A stretch of 43,777 nucleotides of DNA from the NCBI GenBank assembly GCA_017463365.1, contig JAFTPH010000039.1:1-43777 (forward strand), in the 5' to 3' direction. The position numbers and the translations under genes were made by a program. Below, one piece after another: positions 26,549 through 33,739 of the stretch (the stretch's first letter is position 1; each line of letters begins with the position of its first letter). The stretch is from Bacilli bacterium (GTDB lineage Bacteria; Bacillota_I; Bacilli_A; ML615J-28; CAG-313). The notes beneath the pieces are model-generated. The model saw nothing but the letters and a program-made list of their open reading frames with translations. It did no database searches and had not been told where the DNA came from.

Positions 26549-27424
26549 ATGAAAGATCCAAAAACCATTGAACAACAAGTTCAAATTTTAATAGATAGGG
26601 GATTAATTGTTAGAGATATTGAATTTGCAAAAGAATTTTTAAATCAAGTAAATTATTATAGATTTAGTGGATATTTAAAACTATTTTCTGTTAATGATAA
26701 GTTCAATGTGAACACAACTTTTGAAAAAATTGTAGAAGTTTATAATTTTGATTGTGAGTTAAGAAAATTACTTTATATTTATTTAGGATACATAGAAGTT
26801 TTAATTAAAACGCAACTTGCACTTAATTTATCTTTAAACATTAATGCAATATTCTATTTAGACAAAAACAATTTTTTAGATGAAGATAGATTTAATAGTC
26901 TTCAAAATGATATAAATGATAGTATTACAAGAAAATATTCAAAAGAACCATTTATTAAACATTTTCAAGGTGATTATTTACCTATATGGGTTTTAGTTGA
27001 AATAATGTCATTTGGAAATATTTCTATGATGTATGCTAACTTAATTGATAGTAATAAAGATTTGCTTTGTAATGGTTACTTAAATATTAATAAAGAATAC
27101 TTAAAGAATTATTTATACGTTTTATCAAATTTAAGAAATGCATGTGCTCATCAAGGACGAATTTATGGAAAAGAATTTGAACTTGCTCCTAAAATTTCTA
27201 AAAAAGATAAAAAAACGTTAATAGCTAATAATATTAGCGTATCTAATAGTAATCACAAATTATTTATTTATATTTTTATAATGATTAAATTAATTAAAAA
27301 TAATAATCAAAAAGATATGATGATAAACGAATTAAAATTATTATTTAATAGGTATTCAGATATTGAAATAGAAAAAATCGGATTTGTTAATAATTGGAAA
27401 AGTATATTAAATAGTATTAAATAG
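26549..27424 (+). CDS. AbiF/AbiD-family HEPN protein (Abi_2)
   Basis: It matches the Abi_2 family from end to end: KTIEQQVQILIDRGLIV, NQVNYYRFSGYLKLF, then the HEPN RNase-like active site R-N-A-C-A-H (LRNACAHQGRIYGKEF, about 205-220). HEPN proteins with R-x(4-6)-H cleave RNA, and AbiF members give abortive phage defence. The start follows GGGGGT by nine bases and is 23 bases after the upstream structured RNA. The gene is flanked by two copies of that RNA. Length (291) is typical for the family. The toxic activity and its control by the RNA are inferred from the family. Confidence 0.88.
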   Translation: MKDPKTIEQQVQILIDRGLIVRDIEFAKEFLNQVNYYRFSGYLKLFSVNDKFNVNTTFEKIVEVYNFDCELRKLLYIYLGYIEVLIKTQLALNLSLNINAIFYLDKNNFLDEDRFNSLQNDINDSITRKYSKEPFIKHFQGDYLPIWVLVEIMSFGNISMMYANLIDSNKDLLCNGYLNINKEYLKNYLYVLSNLRNACAHQGRIYGKEFELAPKISKKDKKTLIANNISVSNSNHKLFIYIFIMIKLIKNNNQKDMMINELKLLFNRYSDIEIEKIGFVNNWKSILNSIK

Positions 27425-27452
27425 TTGTTTTGGATCATAATATATATTGACA

Positions 27453-27499
27453 GATCCCATCACGCCTCTGATTTAAGCGTACCATGATGGGCCTGTTTT
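27453..27499 (+). ncRNA. Structured RNA downstream of the AbiF-like gene (copy 2)
   Basis: CCCATC (27456-27461) pairs with GATGGG (27486-27491), and the inner stem is ACGC/GCGT. Relative to copy 1, the outer stem has C-G changed to T-A and the inner stem G-T changed to A-T, so pairing is kept at both places. The loop CTCTGATTTAA and the ACCAT bulge are conserved. No good separate promoter is visible, so it is probably transcribed with the gene or is a retained duplicate. Confidence 0.7.
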
Positions 27500-27565
27500 A
27501 TTTTTTTATGAAGCATGTATTAGCGTAAAACTCAAATATAAACATTAAGTAGTGAAAATGCTTAA

Positions 27566-27781
27566 AATGAAACATTTGGTAGTAATGGCACATGTGTTGA
27601 CTACGAAGTTGATGTCCTTAATTTAGATGAAAATAATATAAAAATAGGCAGTTTAGTGTATAAATATAGATATTTAGCTTATGTAGTATGTCCAAATGGA
27701 TATAGATATAGAGAGTGGAGAGAAAGAACTAATATAGTCTTAAGTATTAACCTCTGCACTACTAAAAGTTGGAATTTATGA
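27566..27781 (+). pseudogene. Decayed copy 1 of an unknown repeated gene
   Basis: A 71-codon frame without a start codon (preceded by TAA) ends in TGA at 27779. It reads TCVDYEVDVLNLDENNIKIG, then YKYRYLAYVVCPNGYRYREW and ISIN-like VLSINLCTTKSWNL. A second copy at 29491-29751 shares C-x-x-Y-x-V, EN-x-IKIG, K-x-RY, G-Y-R-x-R-x-W and S-(I/L)-NL at the same spacing. I do not recognise the family. Both look like the 3' end of a lost gene, perhaps from a mobile element. Confidence 0.6.
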
Positions 27782-27993
27782 AAAATGAATGTGATTTAGT
27801 ACTTTAAAGTTTTTTGAACGTTTAAAAAAGTATTATAGAAAAAAAAGGTAAATAAAATTATTTATCGATTCAGTTAATACCAACTTTCATTACTAACTCA
27901 TATAATAATAAATTTGGTGATAAAATATAAAATATATATTTAAAAAATATGTGTTTTAATAAGGTTGAAAAATGCATAAAACCATATTTATTT

Positions 27994-28043
27994 TAGTTGT
28001 AAAAATGCAATTTATGTGGTATAATATAGTTGTAAAAATGCAA
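27994..28043 (+). promoter_or_regulatory. Promoter of the ATPase gene with duplicated operator-like sites
   Basis: TTGTAA (27997-28002), a 17-base spacer and TATAAT (28020-28025). TAGTTGTAAAAATGCAA occurs exactly at 27994-28010, covering the -35 box, and again at 28027-28043, covering the transcription start up to the ribosome site. A partial third copy (GGTTGAAAAATGCA) is at 27963. The core TTG...CAA is partly symmetric. The layout suits a repressor that binds both sides of the -10 box. Confidence 0.65.
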
Positions 28044-28054
28044 GAGGTGATAAC

Positions 28055-29410
28055 ATGTTATTCAGAAAAGCGTATAAAGACATAAAAAAATGGTTTGATT
28101 CTACTAATAAAAATGCTTTATTAATTGATGGAGCAAGACAAATTGGAAAAACTTATCTTATTAGAGAATTTTTAAAAAATAATGCTCAGTCGTATATTGA
28201 ATTTAATTTATATGAAAATGATTTAGCTAAGCAAGCATTTGAAACAATTAATAATGCTAAAGAATTATTAATTAAAATTAGCGCTCTTGCTACAAGTCCT
28301 TTAATAAAAGGAGAAACTATTATCTTCATAGATGAAGTGCAAGCTGCAAGCGATGTTGTTACAAAAGTAAAATTTCTAATTGAAGAAGGTTCATATAGAT
28401 ATATTTTTAGTGGATCACTACTTGGAATTAGTTATAAAAATATTGATTCTTTACCTGTTGGTTATCTAGATATATTAGAAATGTATCCTCTAGATTTTGA
28501 AGAATTTTGTATTGCAAATGGTGTTTCAAATGATACTATTAATTATTTAGAAAAACAATTTAAAGATTTAATTCCAATTGATGATATAGTGCATAAGCAA
28601 ATGATTAACTTATTTAATTTATATACCATTGTTGGCGGATTTCCAGAAGTGGTAGCTAAGTTTATAGAAACTTTTAATTTACAAGATGTTTATTATTTAC
28701 ATGAATCAATTGATAAATTATATAAACTTGATATTTCTAAATATACCCAAGAAAAAACTTTATTAGTAAAAGATATTTATTCTTTAATTCCTAGTGAATT
28801 AAATAATCCTAATAAAAGATTTATATTAAAAAACTTAAATGAAAAAGGCAGATTTTATCAATATGAAGATTCTTTTGTGTGGTTATTAAATAGTAATATA
28901 GGTTTATTTACATATAATGTGGATAATCCTATTTATCCATTACTTGCTAGTAAAGAAAGAACATTATTTAAATTATTTTTATGTGATACTGGACTGCTAT
29001 GTCATTATCTATATAGTGATAATGTGGTTAGAATCTTAAATAATGATATAAATGTTAATTATGGATCAATATATGAAAATGTAGTGGCACAAGAGCTCAA
29101 ATCTCATAATTATAATTTATTTTATTATAATAGTAAAAAAAATGGCGAAGTAGATTTTATAATTGAAAATGGTACAGAAGTTCTACCTATTGAGGTAAAG
29201 TCTGGTAAAGATTATAAGAGACATGTAGCATTAGAAAATTTATTAAATAATGACTCTTACAATATAAATAAAGCATATACATTGTGCCAAGGTAACATAG
29301 AATCTATTAATAATAGAATATATTTACCAATTTATATGATTATGTTTTTTAATAGTAAAAAAGATGTAGATAGTCAAATTGTAAACATTGATATTAGTGC
29401 TTTAAAATAA
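28055..29410 (+). CDS. AAA_14/DUF4143 ATPase
   Basis: Walker A is GARQIGKT (26-33) and Walker B is TIIFIDEVQ (88-96). GSLLGI follows as sensor, and YPLDFEEF and GGFPEVV are typical of AAA_14 proteins. The C-terminal half is the DUF4143 domain, with GEVDFII (about 371) and PIEVKSGK (about 383-390), the D...E-x-K arrangement of PD-(D/E)xK nucleases. These proteins are widespread in anaerobes and of uncertain role; some are suspected to be selfish or defence-linked. The start is supported by GAGGTGA. It is flanked by two decayed copies of an unknown gene, suggesting insertion or shuffling. Its own terminator follows. Confidence 0.88.
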   Translation: MLFRKAYKDIKKWFDSTNKNALLIDGARQIGKTYLIREFLKNNAQSYIEFNLYENDLAKQAFETINNAKELLIKISALATSPLIKGETIIFIDEVQAASDVVTKVKFLIEEGSYRYIFSGSLLGISYKNIDSLPVGYLDILEMYPLDFEEFCIANGVSNDTINYLEKQFKDLIPIDDIVHKQMINLFNLYTIVGGFPEVVAKFIETFNLQDVYYLHESIDKLYKLDISKYTQEKTLLVKDIYSLIPSELNNPNKRFILKNLNEKGRFYQYEDSFVWLLNSNIGLFTYNVDNPIYPLLASKERTLFKLFLCDTGLLCHYLYSDNVVRILNNDINVNYGSIYENVVAQELKSHNYNLFYYNSKKNGEVDFIIENGTEVLPIEVKSGKDYKRHVALENLLNNDSYNINKAYTLCQGNIESINNRIYLPIYMIMFFNSKKDVDSQIVNIDISALK

Positions 29411-29419
29411 GGAGTAAAG

Positions 29420-29455
29420 ATGGACTTAAATATGTATTTTTAGGTCCATTTTTTC
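29420..29455 (+). terminator. Terminator of the ATPase gene
   Basis: ATGGAC near 29420 pairs with GTCCAT near 29443-29448 across a T-rich loop and is followed by T6. Confidence 0.65.
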
Positions 29456-29490
29456 TTAAAGTAATATTATTAAATTAAGTGATCAAATGA

Positions 29491-29751
29491 AAACTAATAA
29501 CTTATTGTCAACTCCATAGTGTACAGGTACTACAAAACTTACAATCGCATAGTCCACACATATGTGAGGAGTATGTAACTTACATACCAAAAATAGAGGA
29601 AAACACCATAAAAATAGGTCATTTTAGGCATAAATGCAGGTATTCTACCTTTGTAATCACAGAAGATGGTTATAGACATAGGGTATGGAAAGACAGTGTA
29701 AAGGTCATAATTAGTCTTAACCTCAGTGCGTCGAACATAAAAACTTTATAA
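29491..29751 (+). pseudogene. Decayed copy 2 of the unknown repeated gene
   Basis: An 86-codon frame opens after a TGA (29488-29490) and ends in TAA at 29749, with no start codon or ribosome site. It contains CEEYVTYIPKIEENTIKIG, then KCRYSTFVITEDGYRHRVW and VIISLNLSASNIKTL. It aligns without gaps to the copy at 27566-27781 over about 65 residues. A proper terminator still follows at 29764, which supports its being the true 3' end of a former gene. Confidence 0.6.
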
Positions 29752-29763
29752 AAATAAACTAAG

Positions 29764-29800
29764 TAAGAAGAGATATTTGGTAAGTCTCTTCTTATTTTTT
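29764..29800 (+). terminator. Terminator after decayed copy 2
   Basis: TAAGAAGAGA (29764-29773) pairs with TCTCTTCTTA (29785-29794), followed by T6. Confidence 0.8.
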
Positions 29801-29822
29801 GATGGAATAACATTTTTGTTTA

Positions 29823-29831
29823 TGATATAAT
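29823..29831 (+). promoter_or_regulatory. Extended -10 promoter of the protease-HTH pair
   Basis: TGATATAAT fits the extended -10 pattern TG-n-TATAAT; no good -35 box is visible. Confidence 0.45.
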
Positions 29832-29864
29832 GGCTTTATAAAATATTAAATGAAGGAAGTAATA

Positions 29865-30335
29865 ATGATAGATATAAAACACAAATTAATAAAATTATCA
29901 GAAGAAGTAGCAGACTACTTAGGTATTGATTTAATACCAATAGAATACGAAAATTTAGAAATAGATGATAGTAGATTAATACTAAAACCTATTCCTAAAA
30001 TTGTAATAAATATTAAATATGAAAATAACTTTATTGAATCAGCTAAATGCATTACTCATGAAATGAGGCACATATTTCAAATATACTACGTTAATCTAAT
30101 GAATGATAAACTTGCTAGAATATGGAAAGAAGAACTAGCACAAGCTAAATCTTCGGCTAATATTGATGTAAATTCAAATGAATATAATGATTATTCATTA
30201 CAAGCAATTGAACTTGACGCTTTTGCTTTTAGTCAGTTTTATTTAAGAAGATATAATATATTTTTCAAGTATGAAAATATAGAATTTCAAAGACTTGTGG
30301 AAGAGTATATAAAAAAATATTTGTATGAAAATTAA
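29865..30335 (+). CDS. HExxH metalloprotease-like protein (possibly ImmA/IrrE-like)
   Basis: The zinc motif HEMRH is at 65-69 (THEMRHIFQIYY) and a downstream IELDAFAF at 115-122 could give the third ligand Glu. The protein is 156 residues with no signal peptide or membrane helix, so it is cytoplasmic. A small protease overlapping a Cro/C1-type regulator recalls ImmA/ImmR of ICEBs1 and phages, in which the protease cleaves the repressor; here the order is protease first. The ATG at 29865 is preferred to the one at 29850 because AAGGAAG lies five bases before it. The next gene overlaps its end by 11 bases. Confidence 0.65.
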   Translation: MIDIKHKLIKLSEEVADYLGIDLIPIEYENLEIDDSRLILKPIPKIVINIKYENNFIESAKCITHEMRHIFQIYYVNLMNDKLARIWKEELAQAKSSANIDVNSNEYNDYSLQAIELDAFAFSQFYLRRYNIFFKYENIEFQRLVEEYIKKYLYEN

Positions 30336-30522
30336 TTTTAGTTCTAATTTAGAAACAATTAGAAAAAGTAAAAAAATTAGTCAAGAAGAATTAGCTGAGT
30401 TAATAGGAGTTAGTAGACAAACTATATATAAGTGGGAAGCTGATATATGTTTACCAAATTTAAATAAAATAGAAAAATTATTAGAAGTATTAAATGTTTC
30501 TATTGAAAAACTATTATTATGA
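30325..30522 (+). CDS. Small XRE-family regulator
   Basis: Just 65 residues, essentially a single Cro/C1 helix-turn-helix: NLETIRKSKKISQEELAELI, GVSRQTIYKWEADICLPNLN, then LLEVLNVSIEKLL. No extra domain is present. It overlaps the metalloprotease gene by 11 bases and so is probably translated with it. The protease may cleave or control it (inference). A palindrome at 30573-30590 shortly downstream is a candidate binding site. Confidence 0.85.
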   Translation: MKINFSSNLETIRKSKKISQEELAELIGVSRQTIYKWEADICLPNLNKIEKLLEVLNVSIEKLLL

Positions 30523-30538
30523 AATTTATGTATTTATA

Positions 30539-30590
30539 TTTAAAAAAAATACAAAATATGATATAATTATAATGCATAAGACATTATGCA
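30539..30590 (+). promoter_or_regulatory. Promoter and palindromic operator of the small-peptide gene
   Basis: TTTAAA (30539-30544), a 17-base spacer and TATAAT (30562-30567), with a second TATAAT directly after it. TGCATAA (30573-30579) and TTATGCA (30584-30590) form a perfect 7-bp inverted repeat over the start point, a classic repressor position. The adjacent XRE gene is the obvious candidate. Confidence 0.5.
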
Positions 30591-30612
30591 ATGTTAAAAG
30601 GAGGTGGTTCAT

Positions 30613-30789
30613 ATGAAAGCAATAGTTAAAATAATAACTGAAGCTTTAATGCTGATGAGCATAGGAGAATTCTCTTATATGAATAGTATGGCTCCCGGTC
30701 TGGATCATGTTCCGCAGGCACCTTCTTTTTGCTTTAAAGTTATAACTTGTAATAAAATTACAAAAATAACAATACTTGAAAAAAAATAA
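30613..30789 (+). CDS. Small peptide of unknown function (58 aa)
   Basis: AAAGGAGGTGG immediately before the ATG is the strongest ribosome site in the window, so the gene is probably expressed well. The first ~22 residues are amphipathic and hydrophobic (MKAIVKIITEALMLMSIGEF). The middle has SMAPGLDHVPQAPSFCF, and the end is Lys-rich with two Cys in total. No family is recognised. It lies between an XRE gene and an ABC-3C system and has its own operator-like palindrome. A small toxin, a signal peptide or a regulatory leader are all possible. The promoter of the next operon begins inside its last codons. Confidence 0.55.
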   Translation: MKAIVKIITEALMLMSIGEFSYMNSMAPGLDHVPQAPSFCFKVITCNKITKITILEKK

Positions 30790-30803
30790 TCTTGTGTTAT
30801 AAT
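30776..30803 (+). promoter_or_regulatory. Promoter of the ABC-3C/deaminase operon
   Basis: TTGAAA (30776-30781), a 16-base spacer and TATAAT (30798-30803), 26 bases before the ATG at 30829. Confidence 0.65.
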
Positions 30804-30828
30804 ATTACTAATTATAAAAGGAGTATAT

Positions 30829-31800
30829 ATGAATAGAGAGAGATATTTCAATTACGTTAAAAGAAAATTAATTTATTTGTCCGAAAATATTAAAGTTTCT
30901 GGAAAATTAAATCTCTTATCACAAAATATTTATTGTGAAACATTTTATTGTGATTTGTTAAATATAGTTTTTGATTGGAAACTAAAAAATCTAAATACAA
31001 ATATTAACAATTATGCTGCAATTGATTTAATAGATCATGAAAATAATATTGTAGCACAAGTATCTTCGCAAAGCAATAAACAAAAAATTGAAGACTCTCT
31101 ATCTAAAGATATTATAAAAAAATATAATTCTTATACATATTATTTTATATGTATTGTAACTGCTAATAAAAAAATATCAACTCAAGATATAAAAAATCCG
31201 CATAAAATTAAATTTGATATCGATAGTAATTATATTGATGTTAATAAGCTATTAAGCATAATATGTAAACTTGATATTGATCATTTAAAAAATGTTTATG
31301 ATTTAGTAACGAAAGAATTAGGTAATATAGATTATAAAAAAATTAGTTCTGATTTGGCAGAGATAGTTTCTATGATAGATGTTAATATAGAAAATTCACC
31401 TACTGATTTAAGTATTTTAAATGAATATCAAATTGATAAAAAGATTGTACATAATTCTTTGAATGATATGAAAGAATTTATTCATGAAAAAGCAGAATTT
31501 TATGGTTATTTAAATACAATATATCGTACATATTTTGAACAAGGAAAAAATAAAGAAAGAATAGTATTATCTAAAGTGTCATCTATTTACATTAAAGAAA
31601 AACAAAAATTTAATTCTTCAATTGATCTGTATTTTAAAATTTTCAATGAAGTAGAAGAATATATAAAGAATAGTTTAAATTATAATAGTGAAATTACTGA
31701 AGATAATTTAGAACTTTGTATTCATATAATTTTAGTTGATGCTTTTATTAAATGTAAAATTTTTGAGAGTCCGGAGGATTATTATTATGTTAATGCCTAA
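30829..31800 (+). CDS. ABC-3C system protein with N-terminal SMEK domain
   Basis: Residues ~1-95 match the SMEK domain. The segments are YFNYVKRKLIYLSENIKVSG, CDLLNIVFDWKLKNLNT, then AAIDLIDHENNIVAQVSSQS with KQKIEDSL. In the known family this is followed by helical and C-terminal segments that associate with a small middle component and an ABC ATPase. That is exactly the order of the next two genes. ABC-3C systems were proposed from genome analysis as biological-conflict systems in which the ATPase senses an invader and licenses an effector. The effector activity of SMEK proteins is unproven. The ribosome site is AAAAGGAG. The end overlaps the next gene by 14 bases. Confidence 0.75.
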   Translation: MNRERYFNYVKRKLIYLSENIKVSGKLNLLSQNIYCETFYCDLLNIVFDWKLKNLNTNINNYAAIDLIDHENNIVAQVSSQSNKQKIEDSLSKDIIKKYNSYTYYFICIVTANKKISTQDIKNPHKIKFDIDSNYIDVNKLLSIICKLDIDHLKNVYDLVTKELGNIDYKKISSDLAEIVSMIDVNIENSPTDLSILNEYQIDKKIVHNSLNDMKEFIHEKAEFYGYLNTIYRTYFEQGKNKERIVLSKVSSIYIKEKQKFNSSIDLYFKIFNEVEEYIKNSLNYNSEITEDNLELCIHIILVDAFIKCKIFESPEDYYYVNA

Positions 31801-32014
31801 TAATATAAAACCCGAACTGTCTATTTATTATAATGGTTATTTAGTTTTAAAATACTTGAAAGAAATCAAAAAAATTAAAATCAGTGACTTATACATTATG
31901 ATGTTTCAATTGTATAAAATGTCTTATAAGGTTTTGGTTTTTACATTGGATTGGTTGTATTTGATTGATGCTATAGATTTTTGTGATAGTGAGGAAATTA
32001 CTTTATGTATATAA
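31787..32014 (+). CDS. ABC-3C middle component
   Basis: A 75-residue protein between the SMEK gene and the DUF2326 ATPase. That is the position and size of the small middle components of ABC-3C systems. Its pattern is one helix pair with KISDLYIMMFQLYKMSY followed by LDWLYLIDAIDF, like the MC6-type segment. No catalytic residues are seen; a bridging role between the ATPase and the effector is inferred from the family. The ATG at 31787 follows GGAGGA by eight bases; a longer frame starting at 31736 lies inside the preceding gene. It overlaps the ATPase gene by 10 bases. Confidence 0.7.
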   Translation: MLMPNNIKPELSIYYNGYLVLKYLKEIKKIKISDLYIMMFQLYKMSYKVLVFTLDWLYLIDAIDFCDSEEITLCI

Positions 32015-33726
32015 AAAAATTAATAATTAAAAACGATGAAGGAATAATTAGAGAATTAAACTTTTCAAGTGGCTTAAATTTCATTGTTGATAATACACCT
32101 TTTGATGAAAAAGGGACGGCAACTGGGAATAATATAGGAAAGACTACTGTTCTTCGATTAATTAATTATTGTTTTGGTAGTGATGGAAAAGATATATATT
32201 CTGATAGCGATTCTGGTGGTGATGTCTATGCAGAAATTAAAGATTTTTTAATTAACACAAATGTATTTGTTGAATTAACTTTAGTTGATAGTCTTGATAA
32301 ACCAGATAAGGTTGTCACAATTGAAAGAAATTTTTTATTACGTAATAAAGCGGTTATTAATATTAATGGTACGCCATGTGAAAAAGTTCTTTTTGAAGCA
32401 AAATTAAAATCACTACTTTTTCCTGATTTAGAAGATGAACGACCTACATTAAAACAGTTAGTAGCTCATAATATAAGATATAAGGATGAGGCTATAAATA
32501 ATATAATTAAGCATATTAATAAATATACTACAAATTTAGAATATGAAACTTTATTTTTGTATATGTTTAATTGTAAAATTGATAGTGCAAAAAAAAGAGA
32601 AGATGCGTCTGAGAAGTTGAAACAAGAAATTAATTTTAAGAAAAAATTGGAGCATAATGAAACTTTAAGTGGATATGAAGCAAAATTGTCATCAATAAAA
32701 ACTGAAATAATTAAACTAGAAGAAATTAAAAATAATCTAAATATCAATGAGAATTTTTCAGAAGATGTTAATAATCTAAATAAAGTTAAATATGATATTA
32801 GCAAATTAACAAATGAAATTTCTAATTTAAATATTAGGAAAAATTTGATTAACGAGTCTATTGATTTATTGGAAAAAGATAAAAGTGATATAGATTTAGA
32901 TGAAATTAAAAGTTTATATTCTGAAGTTTGTACATTAAATATTAATATTAATATTAATAAAACATTTGAAGCATTAGTGAATTTTCATAATAGAATGGTT
33001 GAGAATAAAAAAGATTTTATTAATGGTGATTTACCAATGATAGAAAATTTATTAAAAGAAAAAAATGTTTTATTATCTGAGTTGTTATTAGTAGAAAAAG
33101 AACTAACTTTAAAAATTTCAAAAAGTGATTCCTTTGAGACTTTAAATTCTATAATTAGTAAATTAAATTATCAATATGAAGAGAAAGGAAAATGTGAAAA
33201 TATTATTTCTCAAATTATTGAATCAAATAATCAAATTAATTTATATGCTACTGAAGTTGAAAGCTATGAAAAAGATATGTATTCTGATGAATCCTATAAT
33301 AATATTAAAAATTATATTAATAAATTTAATGAATGTTTTGCAAAGATTTCTGAATATTTGTATTCAGAAAAATATTTATTAAAAGTTGATATGGATTATG
33401 ATAAAAAGGCAAATAAAAAATTTTATAAATTTTCAACATTTAATGCGAATATAGGTTCTGGAAAAAAACAAGGTGAAATATTAGCTTTTGATTTAGCTTA
33501 TATAGAATTTGCAGATAAGTATAATGTTAATTGTATGCACTTTTTATTAAATGATAAGAAAGAATTAATGCATAGCAATCAACTAATAAAACTAAGCCAA
33601 TATTTAATTGATAAAAAAACACAAGTTATAATTCCTATTTTAAAAGACAAATTACCTGAGTGTTTAAAAAAGCAACAATACTATTTAATAGAACTTAACC
33701 AAGATTCAAAATTATTTAAAATTTAA
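32005..33726 (+). CDS. ABC-3C ATPase with DUF2326 domain (SbcC/SMC-like)
   Basis: The N-terminus is an SMC/RecN-like head, LNFIVDNTPFDEKGTATGNN leading into Walker A GNNIGKTT (41-48) and NYCFGSDGKD. Residues ~190-460 are a long coiled coil rich in Lys, Glu and Asn. The C-terminal DUF2326 part has GSGKKQGEILAFDLAYIEFA and HFLLNDKKELMHSNQL, the signature and Walker B-like head. ATPases of this kind bind DNA or nucleoprotein and drive the ABC-3C complex. The gene overlaps the middle component by 10 bases. The next gene starts 13 bases after its stop, with the ribosome site AAGAGG beginning in the stop codon, so the deaminase is in the same operon. Confidence 0.82.
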   Translation: MYIKKLIIKNDEGIIRELNFSSGLNFIVDNTPFDEKGTATGNNIGKTTVLRLINYCFGSDGKDIYSDSDSGGDVYAEIKDFLINTNVFVELTLVDSLDKPDKVVTIERNFLLRNKAVININGTPCEKVLFEAKLKSLLFPDLEDERPTLKQLVAHNIRYKDEAINNIIKHINKYTTNLEYETLFLYMFNCKIDSAKKREDASEKLKQEINFKKKLEHNETLSGYEAKLSSIKTEIIKLEEIKNNLNINENFSEDVNNLNKVKYDISKLTNEISNLNIRKNLINESIDLLEKDKSDIDLDEIKSLYSEVCTLNINININKTFEALVNFHNRMVENKKDFINGDLPMIENLLKEKNVLLSELLLVEKELTLKISKSDSFETLNSIISKLNYQYEEKGKCENIISQIIESNNQINLYATEVESYEKDMYSDESYNNIKNYINKFNECFAKISEYLYSEKYLLKVDMDYDKKANKKFYKFSTFNANIGSGKKQGEILAFDLAYIEFADKYNVNCMHFLLNDKKELMHSNQLIKLSQYLIDKKTQVIIPILKDKLPECLKKQQYYLIELNQDSKLFKI

Positions 33727-33739
33727 AGAGGTATATATA

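Noticed and set aside
27880-27935. TATAAT plus GGTGATAAAAT that looks like a gene start near 27901-27930
   Set aside because: No ATG follows and the frame stops at once (ATATAA). It may be a dead start of a lost gene but cannot be supported.
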